Positions 51,737 through 59,237 of a stretch of DNA of 64,000 nucleotides are shown one piece after another. Source of the DNA: Pyxidicoccus caerfyrddinensis (lineage in GTDB: Bacteria; Myxococcota; Myxococcia; Myxococcales; Myxococcaceae). Numbering within the stretch: the stretch's first letter is position 1; every line of letters begins with the position of its first letter. The position numbers were made by a program, and so were the translations under genes. The notes beneath the pieces are model-generated. The model saw only the letters and a list, made by a program, of their open reading frames with translations, did not search any database and had not been told where the DNA came from. The stretch spans positions 307,341-371,340 of the forward strand of contig NZ_JAAIYA010000001.1 in assembly GCF_010894405.1 (NCBI RefSeq). Reading direction: 5' to 3'.

Positions 51737-53602
51737 GTGAGAGCGGAAAAGGTGTACTCGGTCGTCAGGACGCTGGGCCAGGGAGGAATGGCGAAGCTGT
51801 CCCTCGCGTACTCGCACCTCCGCCGCGAGAACGTGGTCCTCAAGCAGATGACGCTGAAGGCCGATGAGGCCGGCCGCGGGAGCTTCCTCAACGAGGCGCT
51901 CCTGAGCCTGAAGCTCACGCATCCCAACATCGTCCGCGTCTACGATGTCTTCGAGAGCCAGGGACAGCTCTTCATCGAGATGGAGTGGATTCCGGGGCGG
52001 AGCCTGGAGCAGCTCCTCCGGGCCCGCGCGTCCTCGGGGCTCCCCGCCAGCATCGTCTGCCGGGTGATGTACGACGTGTGCCAGGCCCTGCATGCGGCGC
52101 ACCACGCCACGGACTCGCATGGCCGGCGGCTCGAGGTGGTGCACCGGGACGTCAAGCCGTCGAATGTGATGGTGGGCCTGGGCGGCGTCACCAAGGTCAT
52201 CGACTTCGGCATCGCCTGGTCCGCACGGGCGACGGCGCCGGCCGCGCATGAGCTGTTCTTCTCGCCGGGCTACCTCGCGCCGGAGCGGGCGCTGGAGCTG
52301 CTCAGGACGGTGCCCGGGGGCGACGAGGGCCTTCCGTCCGAGCCGGTACCGGTGGATGGACGGAGCGACCAGTTCTGCGCGGGCGTGCTCCTCTTCGAGA
52401 TGCTGGCGGGCCGGCTGCCCATCCCTCCGCCCGCGGATGTCTCCGTCTCCGTTCCCAGCCAGGTGGCGCACTGCCAGCAGCTCGCACGGTGCCAGGTGGA
52501 CGTGTCGGCGCTGCCGACGGAGCTGGCGGCCGTCGCCGCGAAGGCCCTCGCACGCAGGCCGGAGGACCGCTACGGCTCGTGTCAGGAGATGGCGGAGGCC
52601 CTGGCGCGGGCCTGCCCCCTCGCGAGCCCGGAAGAGGTGGGACGCTTCCTGCGCGAGTGCTTCCCCGACGCGCAGCGAGAGGCAGAAGAGGGCCAGCGGG
52701 TGCCGGATGCGACCGCGGAGCTCCGCACCCTGGCCATCGGCGCCATGCCCGGGCCCGCCGCCCTCGAGCCGCGCAGGGCGCCTCGCATGCCTTCCCTGCC
52801 CGGCGCCCGGGGAGAGCCCGCCTGGGCCACCGCGGGGGCGCTGAACGGCGGGAGCGAGGACCTCCCTGCTCCGCCGCCCGAGCGCAAGCCGTCGCGGTGG
52901 GGATGGGGGCTGGCCTTCGTCCTGGTTCTCGGTGCGGCCGGGGCGGTGGTGCTCCGGGAGAATGGATGGCAGTCGCTGGAGGCGGTCCTCCGTGAGCATG
53001 GGTGGCCCGCATTGGATTCGCTGCTCCGTGGTGAGGGGGAGCCGCCGAGCGAGCCGGTGACGCCGGTGCCCGCGCCCACCGAGGTGCCGCCCGCGAGTCC
53101 CGTGGCGCAGCCACAGACAGCGCCGGAGGTGCCGACCCGCGAAGCCCCCTCCGTCCAGGCCCCGCCGAACAGGAAGAAGGAAGTGCGGCAGGGCACGGGG
53201 GCCGCCGCCATTGCCGCCGGAGTGCAGCCGGTGGAGCCGCCGGCCCTGGGCAGCGTGGACGCGGGCAGCCCCACCCGGGCGGAGCCGTCCCTGAACGCAG
53301 AGGCCGGGGGCACCCTCGTGGACGGCGAGGCAGGTGGAGGCGCGCCGCGCGTGGAGAAGCAGGTGGAGCCCGAGGATGCAGTCCCGGGCGACGGCTCCCC
53401 GGCGGGAGCCCTGGAGGCGGACGCGGGCCTGGCCGACGCGCCCGTTTCCGGCGAGGTTCCGCCGCCGCCATCGGATGAGCCCCGGCCTTCGAGTCCGGCG
53501 CAGGACGGCGGCGCGCGCGATGCAGATGCGGCTCCGCCGTCAGGGGCCGCGGCTGCTCCCGAGGCCGGTGTGGAAGCCACGCCCGGTCCCCAGGAGTCCT
53601 AG
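51737..53602 (+). CDS. Membrane Ser/Thr protein kinase with Ala/Pro-rich extracytoplasmic tail (621 aa, GTG start)
   Basis: A eukaryotic-like (Hanks-type) kinase domain (about 5-285): glycine loop LGQGGMAKLSLA, ATP-binding Lys in VVLKQM, WIPGRSLEQLL hinge, catalytic VHRDVKPSN (His136, Asp138), IDFGIAW and GYLAPER. All catalytic residues are present. A juxtamembrane linker leads to one membrane helix (about 389-409, WGWGLAFVLVLGAAGAVVL), then roughly 210 residues rich in Ala, Pro, Glu and Gly outside the cell membrane, without a folded sensor. A GTG at 51737 with TAGGG upstream is the likely start. Typical of the large myxobacterial kinase family controlling development and secondary metabolism; targets unknown. 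Confidence 0.92.
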   Translation: MRAEKVYSVVRTLGQGGMAKLSLAYSHLRRENVVLKQMTLKADEAGRGSFLNEALLSLKLTHPNIVRVYDVFESQGQLFIEMEWIPGRSLEQLLRARASSGLPASIVCRVMYDVCQALHAAHHATDSHGRRLEVVHRDVKPSNVMVGLGGVTKVIDFGIAWSARATAPAAHELFFSPGYLAPERALELLRTVPGGDEGLPSEPVPVDGRSDQFCAGVLLFEMLAGRLPIPPPADVSVSVPSQVAHCQQLARCQVDVSALPTELAAVAAKALARRPEDRYGSCQEMAEALARACPLASPEEVGRFLRECFPDAQREAEEGQRVPDATAELRTLAIGAMPGPAALEPRRAPRMPSLPGARGEPAWATAGALNGGSEDLPAPPPERKPSRWGWGLAFVLVLGAAGAVVLRENGWQSLEAVLREHGWPALDSLLRGEGEPPSEPVTPVPAPTEVPPASPVAQPQTAPEVPTREAPSVQAPPNRKKEVRQGTGAAAIAAGVQPVEPPALGSVDAGSPTRAEPSLNAEAGGTLVDGEAGGGAPRVEKQVEPEDAVPGDGSPAGALEADAGLADAPVSGEVPPPPSDEPRPSSPAQDGGARDADAAPPSGAAAAPEAGVEATPGPQES

Positions 53603-53622
53603 AGCTGCCACCGCATCACTGA

Positions 53623-54573
53623 CTACGGACTCGTGGTCGACAGGTTGGGCATGGCAATCCAGCCCCAGTGACCGGACTGGACATAGCCATACAGGAAGCT
53701 GAGGCGGGTCGAGACCTGCACCGCGCTGCCGGAGCTGCAGTCGTAGAGCGGCAGCGAGACGGAGTGCTGAACCTGCGCGCGCTTGAAGTTGAGCCCCGTG
53801 TTGTTCGGGTACACGGCCTTCGTCGGGGACCCCTTCCCCGGCAGGTTGGTGATGAGGTTGATGCGCCCATTGCGCCCCAGGTAGTGGACGGCCAGGTTGT
53901 TGGCGGGGCAGTTGTCGGTGATGTGCAGCCCCTCGTAGGGCGCGTTGTTCGACGGGATGATGTACCAGTCGCTGTACGTCCCACCCGGGTCCGGGGCCGG
54001 CCGGTAGTTCTGGGTCAGCCAGTTCATGATGTTGGTGTAGCCCGCGTCCAGCTGGTCGGGGCGAATCCAGCCGCTGATGCCACCGTTGTTCGTCGGGGCC
54101 GAGAAGGCCATGGCCAGGTAGTTGGGAGAGACCGTGGAGATGGTCTTCCGCGTCCCCAGGTTGATACGGACCTGCTGCCCCGCCGCCACGGTTCCCATCA
54201 CATTCCCGAGGCTGTCGTAGATGTTCGCGGTCGAGGTGGTCTTGAAATAGAGCGTCTTCGAGTTGCGATTGCACAAGCGCGGCCGGGGATCACACTTCAT
54301 TCCTCCCAGCTCGCAGTTGTTGGGCGTGTTGGGGGAATCCACACCGGGACTCCCGGTTCCGCAAGCCGCGGAGTCCGCGACGGTGCACGGGTTGGCGGCC
54401 CAGTCCGCCGTGCACTCACCGTCCAGCTCCTGCTCGGCGGAGGCGACTTCGTCCCGCCCCTCCACCGCCACGGGCGGCGTCACGTCCGCGCCGCAGGCCG
54501 TGAGCACGGAGACCAACAACCCCAATCCCCAATGACGAGAGGAAGACATCAGTGCGTTTGCAATGGATGACAT
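53623..54573 (-). CDS. Lipoprotein with SH3-like domain (316 aa)
   Basis: A lipoprotein signal (GLGLLVSVLTAC, Cys27), then a Cys-rich segment (about 55-105; NPCTVADSAACGTG, CDPRPRLCNRN) and a bacterial SH3-like part (about 110-180; ANIYDSLGNVMGTVAAGQQV, GISGWIRPDQL). The C-terminal region (about 190-316) has GLHITDNCPANN and SFLYGYVQSGHWGWIAMPNL, which reads like a second SH3-type unit. Such domains often bind peptidoglycan. The start at 54573 has AAAGGA upstream; ATGs at 54591 and 54549 are alternatives. Convergent with the kinase gene, 20 bp apart. Confidence 0.8.
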   Translation of the reverse strand: MSSIANALMSSSRHWGLGLLVSVLTACGADVTPPVAVEGRDEVASAEQELDGECTADWAANPCTVADSAACGTGSPGVDSPNTPNNCELGGMKCDPRPRLCNRNSKTLYFKTTSTANIYDSLGNVMGTVAAGQQVRINLGTRKTISTVSPNYLAMAFSAPTNNGGISGWIRPDQLDAGYTNIMNWLTQNYRPAPDPGGTYSDWYIIPSNNAPYEGLHITDNCPANNLAVHYLGRNGRINLITNLPGKGSPTKAVYPNNTGLNFKRAQVQHSVSLPLYDCSSGSAVQVSTRLSFLYGYVQSGHWGWIAMPNLSTTSP

Positions 54574-54627
54574 GGTTCCGGGTCCTTTCATCGCGGCTCA
54601 TCCTAGCGCGCCCGGGCAATTCAAGCG

Positions 54628-55743
54628 ATGCAGGTTTTGCGCGTAACGCTTGATTCACAACCCAGGGGCCCGGGCGTCCTGCTGGCCATGGACGACACGA
54701 CGAATGCCTCCTCGCCCATGGCCGGCTTCCCTCATCCCTGGGCCCTCGCGTTCAGCGCTTCCGGGCCTGGCGACACGGGCCTCCTGCTCATGCAGGAATC
54801 GGTGCGCGTGTTCGAAGGTGGCAACCTCCCGGGGCCCGGTGGACCGGGGACGAACTCACCCGAGAAGCTGACGCAGCTCAGCGCCGACTTCGACGCCTGT
54901 CTCCAGGTCCTGCCGGGCTTCCTGCCCCGGGCCCTCGAGGTCCACCGGATGGGCGACTACGACGCGGAGCTCGTCATGCGCGCGGCGGATGATTCCGCCC
55001 GGCCCGCGTCTCTCCCCGCCGACGCACAGCTCCAGCTGGGCGTCGTGCGCGGGAGCCCGTTGCTCCACTTCACGGCGTTCAAGCTCCCCAGGGTTGCCTT
55101 CAAGTTCATGAATGGCTCGCCGCGAATCAGCTTCGGCACCGTCGAAGTCGGCGGCGCGAAGATCTCGTGCTGCGTGCAACAGAACACGGTCCTGTTCTTC
55201 CCGAGCGGCACGGCCCGCTACCAGAGTGCCTCGACCTCCGACTCGACGCTGACCTTCGACGATGCGACGGCCAGCAACTACTTCGTCCTGGGCACCCTGC
55301 CCGACAACTGGTTCGACGATGGCTCCGCGCTCACGCAGCTGGCCGAGGCCGCGTTCTCCTACCCCACCGGCTCCACCGTCACGTACACGTACGACTCCAC
55401 CGGACAGACGGTGGACGTGACGTCCACGCTGAAGACAGCCAACGTGCTGGGCTTGCCAGTGAACACGGCGATTCACGGCCTCCTGCCGGGGCACTACCTG
55501 CCGAGCCCGATGCAGGACAACACCCCCGTGCTCCAGGGGAACCCGACACCGGTCCGAAGCAAGGCCGGTAAGCCGATGCGCTTCCTCACCGCGCGCGGAG
55601 AGCTCAGGGTCTTCGCCGCCAGCAGCTTCACCTGCCGCTACGCGTACCCGGGCATCCTCCCCTGGGTGCCGCCCCTGGACGCGCGCGACCAGGAAGGACG
55701 GGCCCAGCTCGAGAAGTGGGTCAACGCCGTCTTCGCGCCTTGA
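54628..55743 (+). CDS. Orphan N-terminal-domain-like GH81 protein, catalytic part absent (371 aa)
   Basis: The protein is almost all beta strands. Its second half (TYTYDSTGQTVDVTSTLK, IHGLLPGHYLP, RFLTARGELRVFAASSFTC and YPGILPWVPPL) resembles the beta-sandwich and linker that precede the catalytic helical barrel in GH81 endo-beta-1,3-glucanases, where LLPHxW, RGxxKxxxGxSF and GxLPxLP are seen. The barrel carrying the catalytic acids is missing: the gene stops right after this region. There is no signal peptide and no ribosome site before the ATG at 54628, so the 5' end may be wrong or lost. It may be a glucan-binding remnant, or an unrelated beta protein; confidence in GH81 is moderate to low. 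Confidence 0.55.
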   Translation: MQVLRVTLDSQPRGPGVLLAMDDTTNASSPMAGFPHPWALAFSASGPGDTGLLLMQESVRVFEGGNLPGPGGPGTNSPEKLTQLSADFDACLQVLPGFLPRALEVHRMGDYDAELVMRAADDSARPASLPADAQLQLGVVRGSPLLHFTAFKLPRVAFKFMNGSPRISFGTVEVGGAKISCCVQQNTVLFFPSGTARYQSASTSDSTLTFDDATASNYFVLGTLPDNWFDDGSALTQLAEAAFSYPTGSTVTYTYDSTGQTVDVTSTLKTANVLGLPVNTAIHGLLPGHYLPSPMQDNTPVLQGNPTPVRSKAGKPMRFLTARGELRVFAASSFTCRYAYPGILPWVPPLDARDQEGRAQLEKWVNAVFAP

Positions 55744-55749
55744 TTCCTC

Positions 55750-55771
55750 CCGGGGCGAAGGTCGCCCCCGG
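55750..55771. terminator. Hairpin between convergent genes
   Basis: CCGGGGCGA pairs with TCGCCCCCGG (one bulged C) across an AGG loop. It fills the 28-bp gap between the stops at 55743 (plus) and 55772 (minus), as expected of a bidirectional transcript end. Confidence 0.5.
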
Positions 55772-56572
55772 TCAGCGTGCGTGCGCCTCCAGCCAGGCCA
55801 CGCCGCACGTCACCAGGCGGCGCGCGTCAAACAGATGGGACGGCCCCTGCGCGACCCGGCCCGCACGGCCGCCCCCCTCCGCGAGGCACTGCTTCGCGAT
55901 GGCCGTGAAGTAATCCTCTCCGGTGGCGAGCAGCGCGTCCGTCACCGGCTCGCTGGTGTCGAACTCCTCGAAGTCCACCCAGCGCCGCTCGCCGTCGACC
56001 CGCATCGGCCGCTGGTACCGCGTGATTCGCTTGCCTTGGATGTCCGCCACGTGCTCCGCGTGATGCAGCACCGTCAGCGTGTCGAGCGGCGCGCCGAGCA
56101 TCAGCACCTTGCCACCCGCCTCCGTCAGCTTGTGCAGCGGAGAGCCCGCGCCATACCCGTATTGCAGCGGGTGGTCCGCGCAGAGCCACTCCGCGCGCGC
56201 ACCTATCGCCGCCACGCCGGCATCCGGGTGGTCGCTCCGAACCGCCCCAGGCCAGGTGCGCAGCGTCTCCGCGAGAATCCCGTGGTCGCGGCTCGCACGC
56301 GCGGTGCGCTTGTCGAACGTGGGAATCTCCTCGCGGAGGCGCGCGTCTTCGAAGTCCTCCGGTTCGACGCCCATCTCCCAGTCCATGTACGCCATGACCG
56401 TACCGTCGGCGCCCACCGTGTCGAGCAGCGCCTGCACCACGGTATTCACGCCCCCGAGCACGAGGCCCAGGCTCCGGAGGCCGGCATGCACCATCACCAG
56501 TTCGCCAGCACCCAACCCCAGGTGCCGCAGGTCAGCCGTCAAGCTCGTTCGGGTCGCGGGTGTCCTCGTCAT
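55772..56572 (-). CDS. AAC(3)-family aminoglycoside N-acetyltransferase (266 aa)
   Basis: An antibiotic N-acetyltransferase of the AAC(3) fold: LTADLRHLGLGAGELVMVHAGLRSLG at the start, GVNTVVQALLDTVGADGTVMAYMDW, RSDHPDAGVAAIGARAEWL, GAPLDTLTVLHHAEHVA and a C-terminal CGVAWLEAHA. These enzymes move acetyl from acetyl-CoA to the 3-amino group of 2-deoxystreptamine aminoglycosides; environmental relatives may act on other amines, so resistance is not certain. GGAGG lies five bases before the ATG at 56572. It is divergent from a P450 gene across 92 bp. Confidence 0.92.
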   Translation of the reverse strand: MTRTPATRTSLTADLRHLGLGAGELVMVHAGLRSLGLVLGGVNTVVQALLDTVGADGTVMAYMDWEMGVEPEDFEDARLREEIPTFDKRTARASRDHGILAETLRTWPGAVRSDHPDAGVAAIGARAEWLCADHPLQYGYGAGSPLHKLTEAGGKVLMLGAPLDTLTVLHHAEHVADIQGKRITRYQRPMRVDGERRWVDFEEFDTSEPVTDALLATGEDYFTAIAKQCLAEGGGRAGRVAQGPSHLFDARRLVTCGVAWLEAHAR

Positions 56573-56664
56573 GGTCCTCCAGGCCTCCTGCCTCGGGAAC
56601 ATAGAACGAGCGTTCATGTTGAACTCCAGTGAATCCAGCGAAGCGGGTGTTCTATGATTGGGGG

Positions 56665-57918
56665 ATGACCAGCCAGAATGCGCGCGCCGAGGACATCGTG
56701 GCCGCCTTCAACCCGATGGCCCCGGACCAGATCGAGAACCCGTACGCGATGTACGCGCGGCTTCGCCGTGAGCGCCCCGTCTTCCACAGCCCCATGTTCG
56801 ACCTGTGGGTCGTCACCCGGTACGAGGACATCTCCGAGGTGGAGCGGGACACGGGGCGCTTCTCCTCGGTGGGAGCGCTCGATGCCCGGGCCGAGCCGCA
56901 CCCGTCGGTGCGCAACGTCCTCAAGCAGGGCTACGCCCAGTTCCTCTCCCTCGTGCAGAGCGACCCGCCGGACCACACGCGCATGCGCGCCGTGTTCGGC
57001 CGGGCGTTGAGCCCCCAGCGTATCGCCGCGATGGAGCCCTCCATCCGGGCGACGACGAACGGCCTCATCGACGGCTTCATCGGCGACGGCCAGGGGGACC
57101 TGGTCCAGCAGTTCGCCTATGCGCTGCCTGCCTTCGTCATCTGCGATCTGCTCGGCGTGCCGCGCGCGGACATGCAGCAACTCAAGGGCTGGTCCGACGA
57201 CAAGACGCTGCTGATGTCGGCGACGGCGCCCATCGAGCAGCAGGTCGAGAGCGCGCACGGGTTCATCGCCATGGAGCGCTACTTCAAGGAGAAGCTCCAG
57301 GAGCGCGGCCGCAAGCCGCGCGAGGACCTGCTCACGCTCCTCGTGCCGCCGTCGATGGGCGGCACCGCGCCCCTGAGCGAGCAGGAGGCGGTCTGCAACG
57401 CCATGGACCTGTTCTCCGCCGGCCACGAGACGACGACGGGCCTCATCGGCAACGGCGTGTGGCTGCTCCTCAACTCCCCCGAGCAGCTCAAGGCGGTGAA
57501 GGAGGACCCGAGCCTGCTGCCCAACGCCATCGAGGAGATTCTCCGCAAGGAGCCGCCCGTGCGCGGCTTCTTCCGGCAGGTGTTGGCGGACACCACGCTC
57601 GGCGGCGTCTCGCTTCCGAAGGGCTCGCGGCTGTTCATCCTGTACGAGTCCGGCAACCACGACGAGACGCAGTTCTCCGAGCCGGACCGCTTCGACATCC
57701 GCCGCTCGGACGCCAAGAAGCACCTGGCATTTGGCAAGGGCATCCACTTCTGTGTGGGCGCCGCGCTGGCGAAGCTGGAGGGGCGCATCGCCTTCGAGCA
57801 GCTCCTGCAGCGTCTGCCCAACCTGCGGCTGCGCACGGATGAGCCCGCGGTGCGCCGGCCGTACCTCATGCTGCGCGGCTTCGAGCACCTGCCCATCGCC
57901 TGGGACGTGCCGGCGTAG
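56665..57918 (+). CDS. Cytochrome P450 (417 aa)
   Basis: A soluble bacterial class I P450. Haem-binding loop AFGKGIHFCVGAALAKLEG with the thiolate Cys363; I-helix AGHETTTG with the acid-Thr pair; EEILR of the K-helix ExxR; PDHTRMRAVFGRALSP of the C-helix. Length is typical. No ferredoxin or ferredoxin reductase is encoded nearby, so it must borrow redox partners. The start at ATG 56665 has GGGG directly before it; a GTG 12 codons upstream is less likely. It stands opposite the AAC(3) gene, and a joint role in modifying or resisting a compound is possible but not shown. Confidence 0.95.
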   Translation: MTSQNARAEDIVAAFNPMAPDQIENPYAMYARLRRERPVFHSPMFDLWVVTRYEDISEVERDTGRFSSVGALDARAEPHPSVRNVLKQGYAQFLSLVQSDPPDHTRMRAVFGRALSPQRIAAMEPSIRATTNGLIDGFIGDGQGDLVQQFAYALPAFVICDLLGVPRADMQQLKGWSDDKTLLMSATAPIEQQVESAHGFIAMERYFKEKLQERGRKPREDLLTLLVPPSMGGTAPLSEQEAVCNAMDLFSAGHETTTGLIGNGVWLLLNSPEQLKAVKEDPSLLPNAIEEILRKEPPVRGFFRQVLADTTLGGVSLPKGSRLFILYESGNHDETQFSEPDRFDIRRSDAKKHLAFGKGIHFCVGAALAKLEGRIAFEQLLQRLPNLRLRTDEPAVRRPYLMLRGFEHLPIAWDVPA

Positions 57919-58067
57919 GGTTCGCGCCGCGAGGCGCAAGGCGTCTGCCAGGCCAGCGCGGGCCGTGCCGTGTGGTCCCCGAGCGCTCTCACGATTGCGT
58001 GCCGCCCCGGTGGTGCGCACCTGCATGAGGAGGGGCAGCAGCCCCCGCGACGAGGGGAACGGCAGGG

Positions 58068-59237
58068 ATGGGAGTGGCACTGCATATCGGGGCGAGCGAT
58101 GCCCTGGACCCACGACTCGCGGCCGAGACGGCGGTGCGCCAGGCGCTGGAGGGCACGGAGCCTCCCATCCTGGCGCTCGTCTTCTGCACGGAGCAGTACG
58201 ACCCCGCGACCCTGGCGGGCGCGCTCGGACACGAGCTGGGGAGCATTCCCTGGGCCGGGTGCTCGGCGGCCGGCGTCATCGCGGGGGAGCGGTTGCTCTG
58301 GCAGGGCCTGGTGGTGGGAATCCTCGCCGGGGACGTGCGGGCCGGCGTGGGCGTGGCGGGGCCGGTGAGCCGCAGTCCCTTCGAGTCCGGCCGCAAGGCG
58401 GTCGAGGACGCACTCATGGGCTTCGGCGCGCCGCCTCCCGAGCGCCGCCGCGCGGTCATCCTCCTGCCGGATGCCTTCAGCGCGAATGGGTGTCAGGTGG
58501 TGCAGGGCGCCACCCGCGAGGCCGGAGCCGGGGTGGCGTGGGCGGGCGGCGGCGCGGGCGACAACATGCACTTCGTCCGGACCGCGCAGTTCGCCTTCGG
58601 TCACACCTACCAGGACCACGTGGTGGCGGTGGTGCTCGACGCCGACCGTCCTTTCGGCGTGGGGCTGCAACACGGGTGGCGGCCCTACGGGCCTCCGGTG
58701 CTCGCAACCCAGACGCGCGGCCCGGCCGTGGTGGACCTCGACTTCTCCAACGCCTTCGAGGTGTACCGGAGCACCGCCGCGCACCGGGGCGACGAGGTGG
58801 GCCGCGACGACTTCACCCGCTTCGCCATGCTGCACCCGCTGGGCATCCCCGGCGCCGCGGGCAGCTATGCCATCCGAGACCCCCTCTCCGTGGAAGCGGA
58901 CGGCGGCCTGCGCTGCCTGGCCGAAGTCCCGGATGGCACCCTGCTGCGGGTGATGGAAGGCGACCCCGAGGCCCTCATCGCCGCCGCGGCCCTGGCGGCG
59001 ACGGAGGCCCGGGAGCGCGTCGGCGGGGAGCCGGCCTTCGCGCTGCTGTTCGACTGCGTCTCGCGTGCCCGGGTGCTGGGCCCGCGCATCCTGGAGGAGC
59101 TGAGCGCGATGCACGGCGCGCTCGGAAGGAAGGTGCCGATGATGGGGTGCCTCACCTTCGGCGAGGTGGGCTCCTTCGGGGTGTCCCTGCCCCAGTTCCA
59201 CAACAAGACCTCCGTCCTGCTGTCGCTGCCGGTATGA
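58068..59237 (+). CDS. FIST-domain sensory protein (389 aa)
   Basis: A FIST N domain (about 25-225; LALVFCTEQYDPATLAGAL, WAGCSAAGVIA, VQGATREAGAGVAWAGGGAGDN) and a FIST C domain (about 235-380; FAMLHPLGIPG, DCVSRARVLG, MGCLTFGEVGSFG). FIST proteins are cytoplasmic small-ligand sensors, often for amino acids, that work with two-component systems. Its stop overlaps the ATG of the histidine kinase by four bases (ATGA), so the pair is translationally coupled and very likely works as one sensory unit. No signal peptide or membrane helix. Confidence 0.93.
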   Translation: MGVALHIGASDALDPRLAAETAVRQALEGTEPPILALVFCTEQYDPATLAGALGHELGSIPWAGCSAAGVIAGERLLWQGLVVGILAGDVRAGVGVAGPVSRSPFESGRKAVEDALMGFGAPPPERRRAVILLPDAFSANGCQVVQGATREAGAGVAWAGGGAGDNMHFVRTAQFAFGHTYQDHVVAVVLDADRPFGVGLQHGWRPYGPPVLATQTRGPAVVDLDFSNAFEVYRSTAAHRGDEVGRDDFTRFAMLHPLGIPGAAGSYAIRDPLSVEADGGLRCLAEVPDGTLLRVMEGDPEALIAAAALAATEARERVGGEPAFALLFDCVSRARVLGPRILEELSAMHGALGRKVPMMGCLTFGEVGSFGVSLPQFHNKTSVLLSLPV

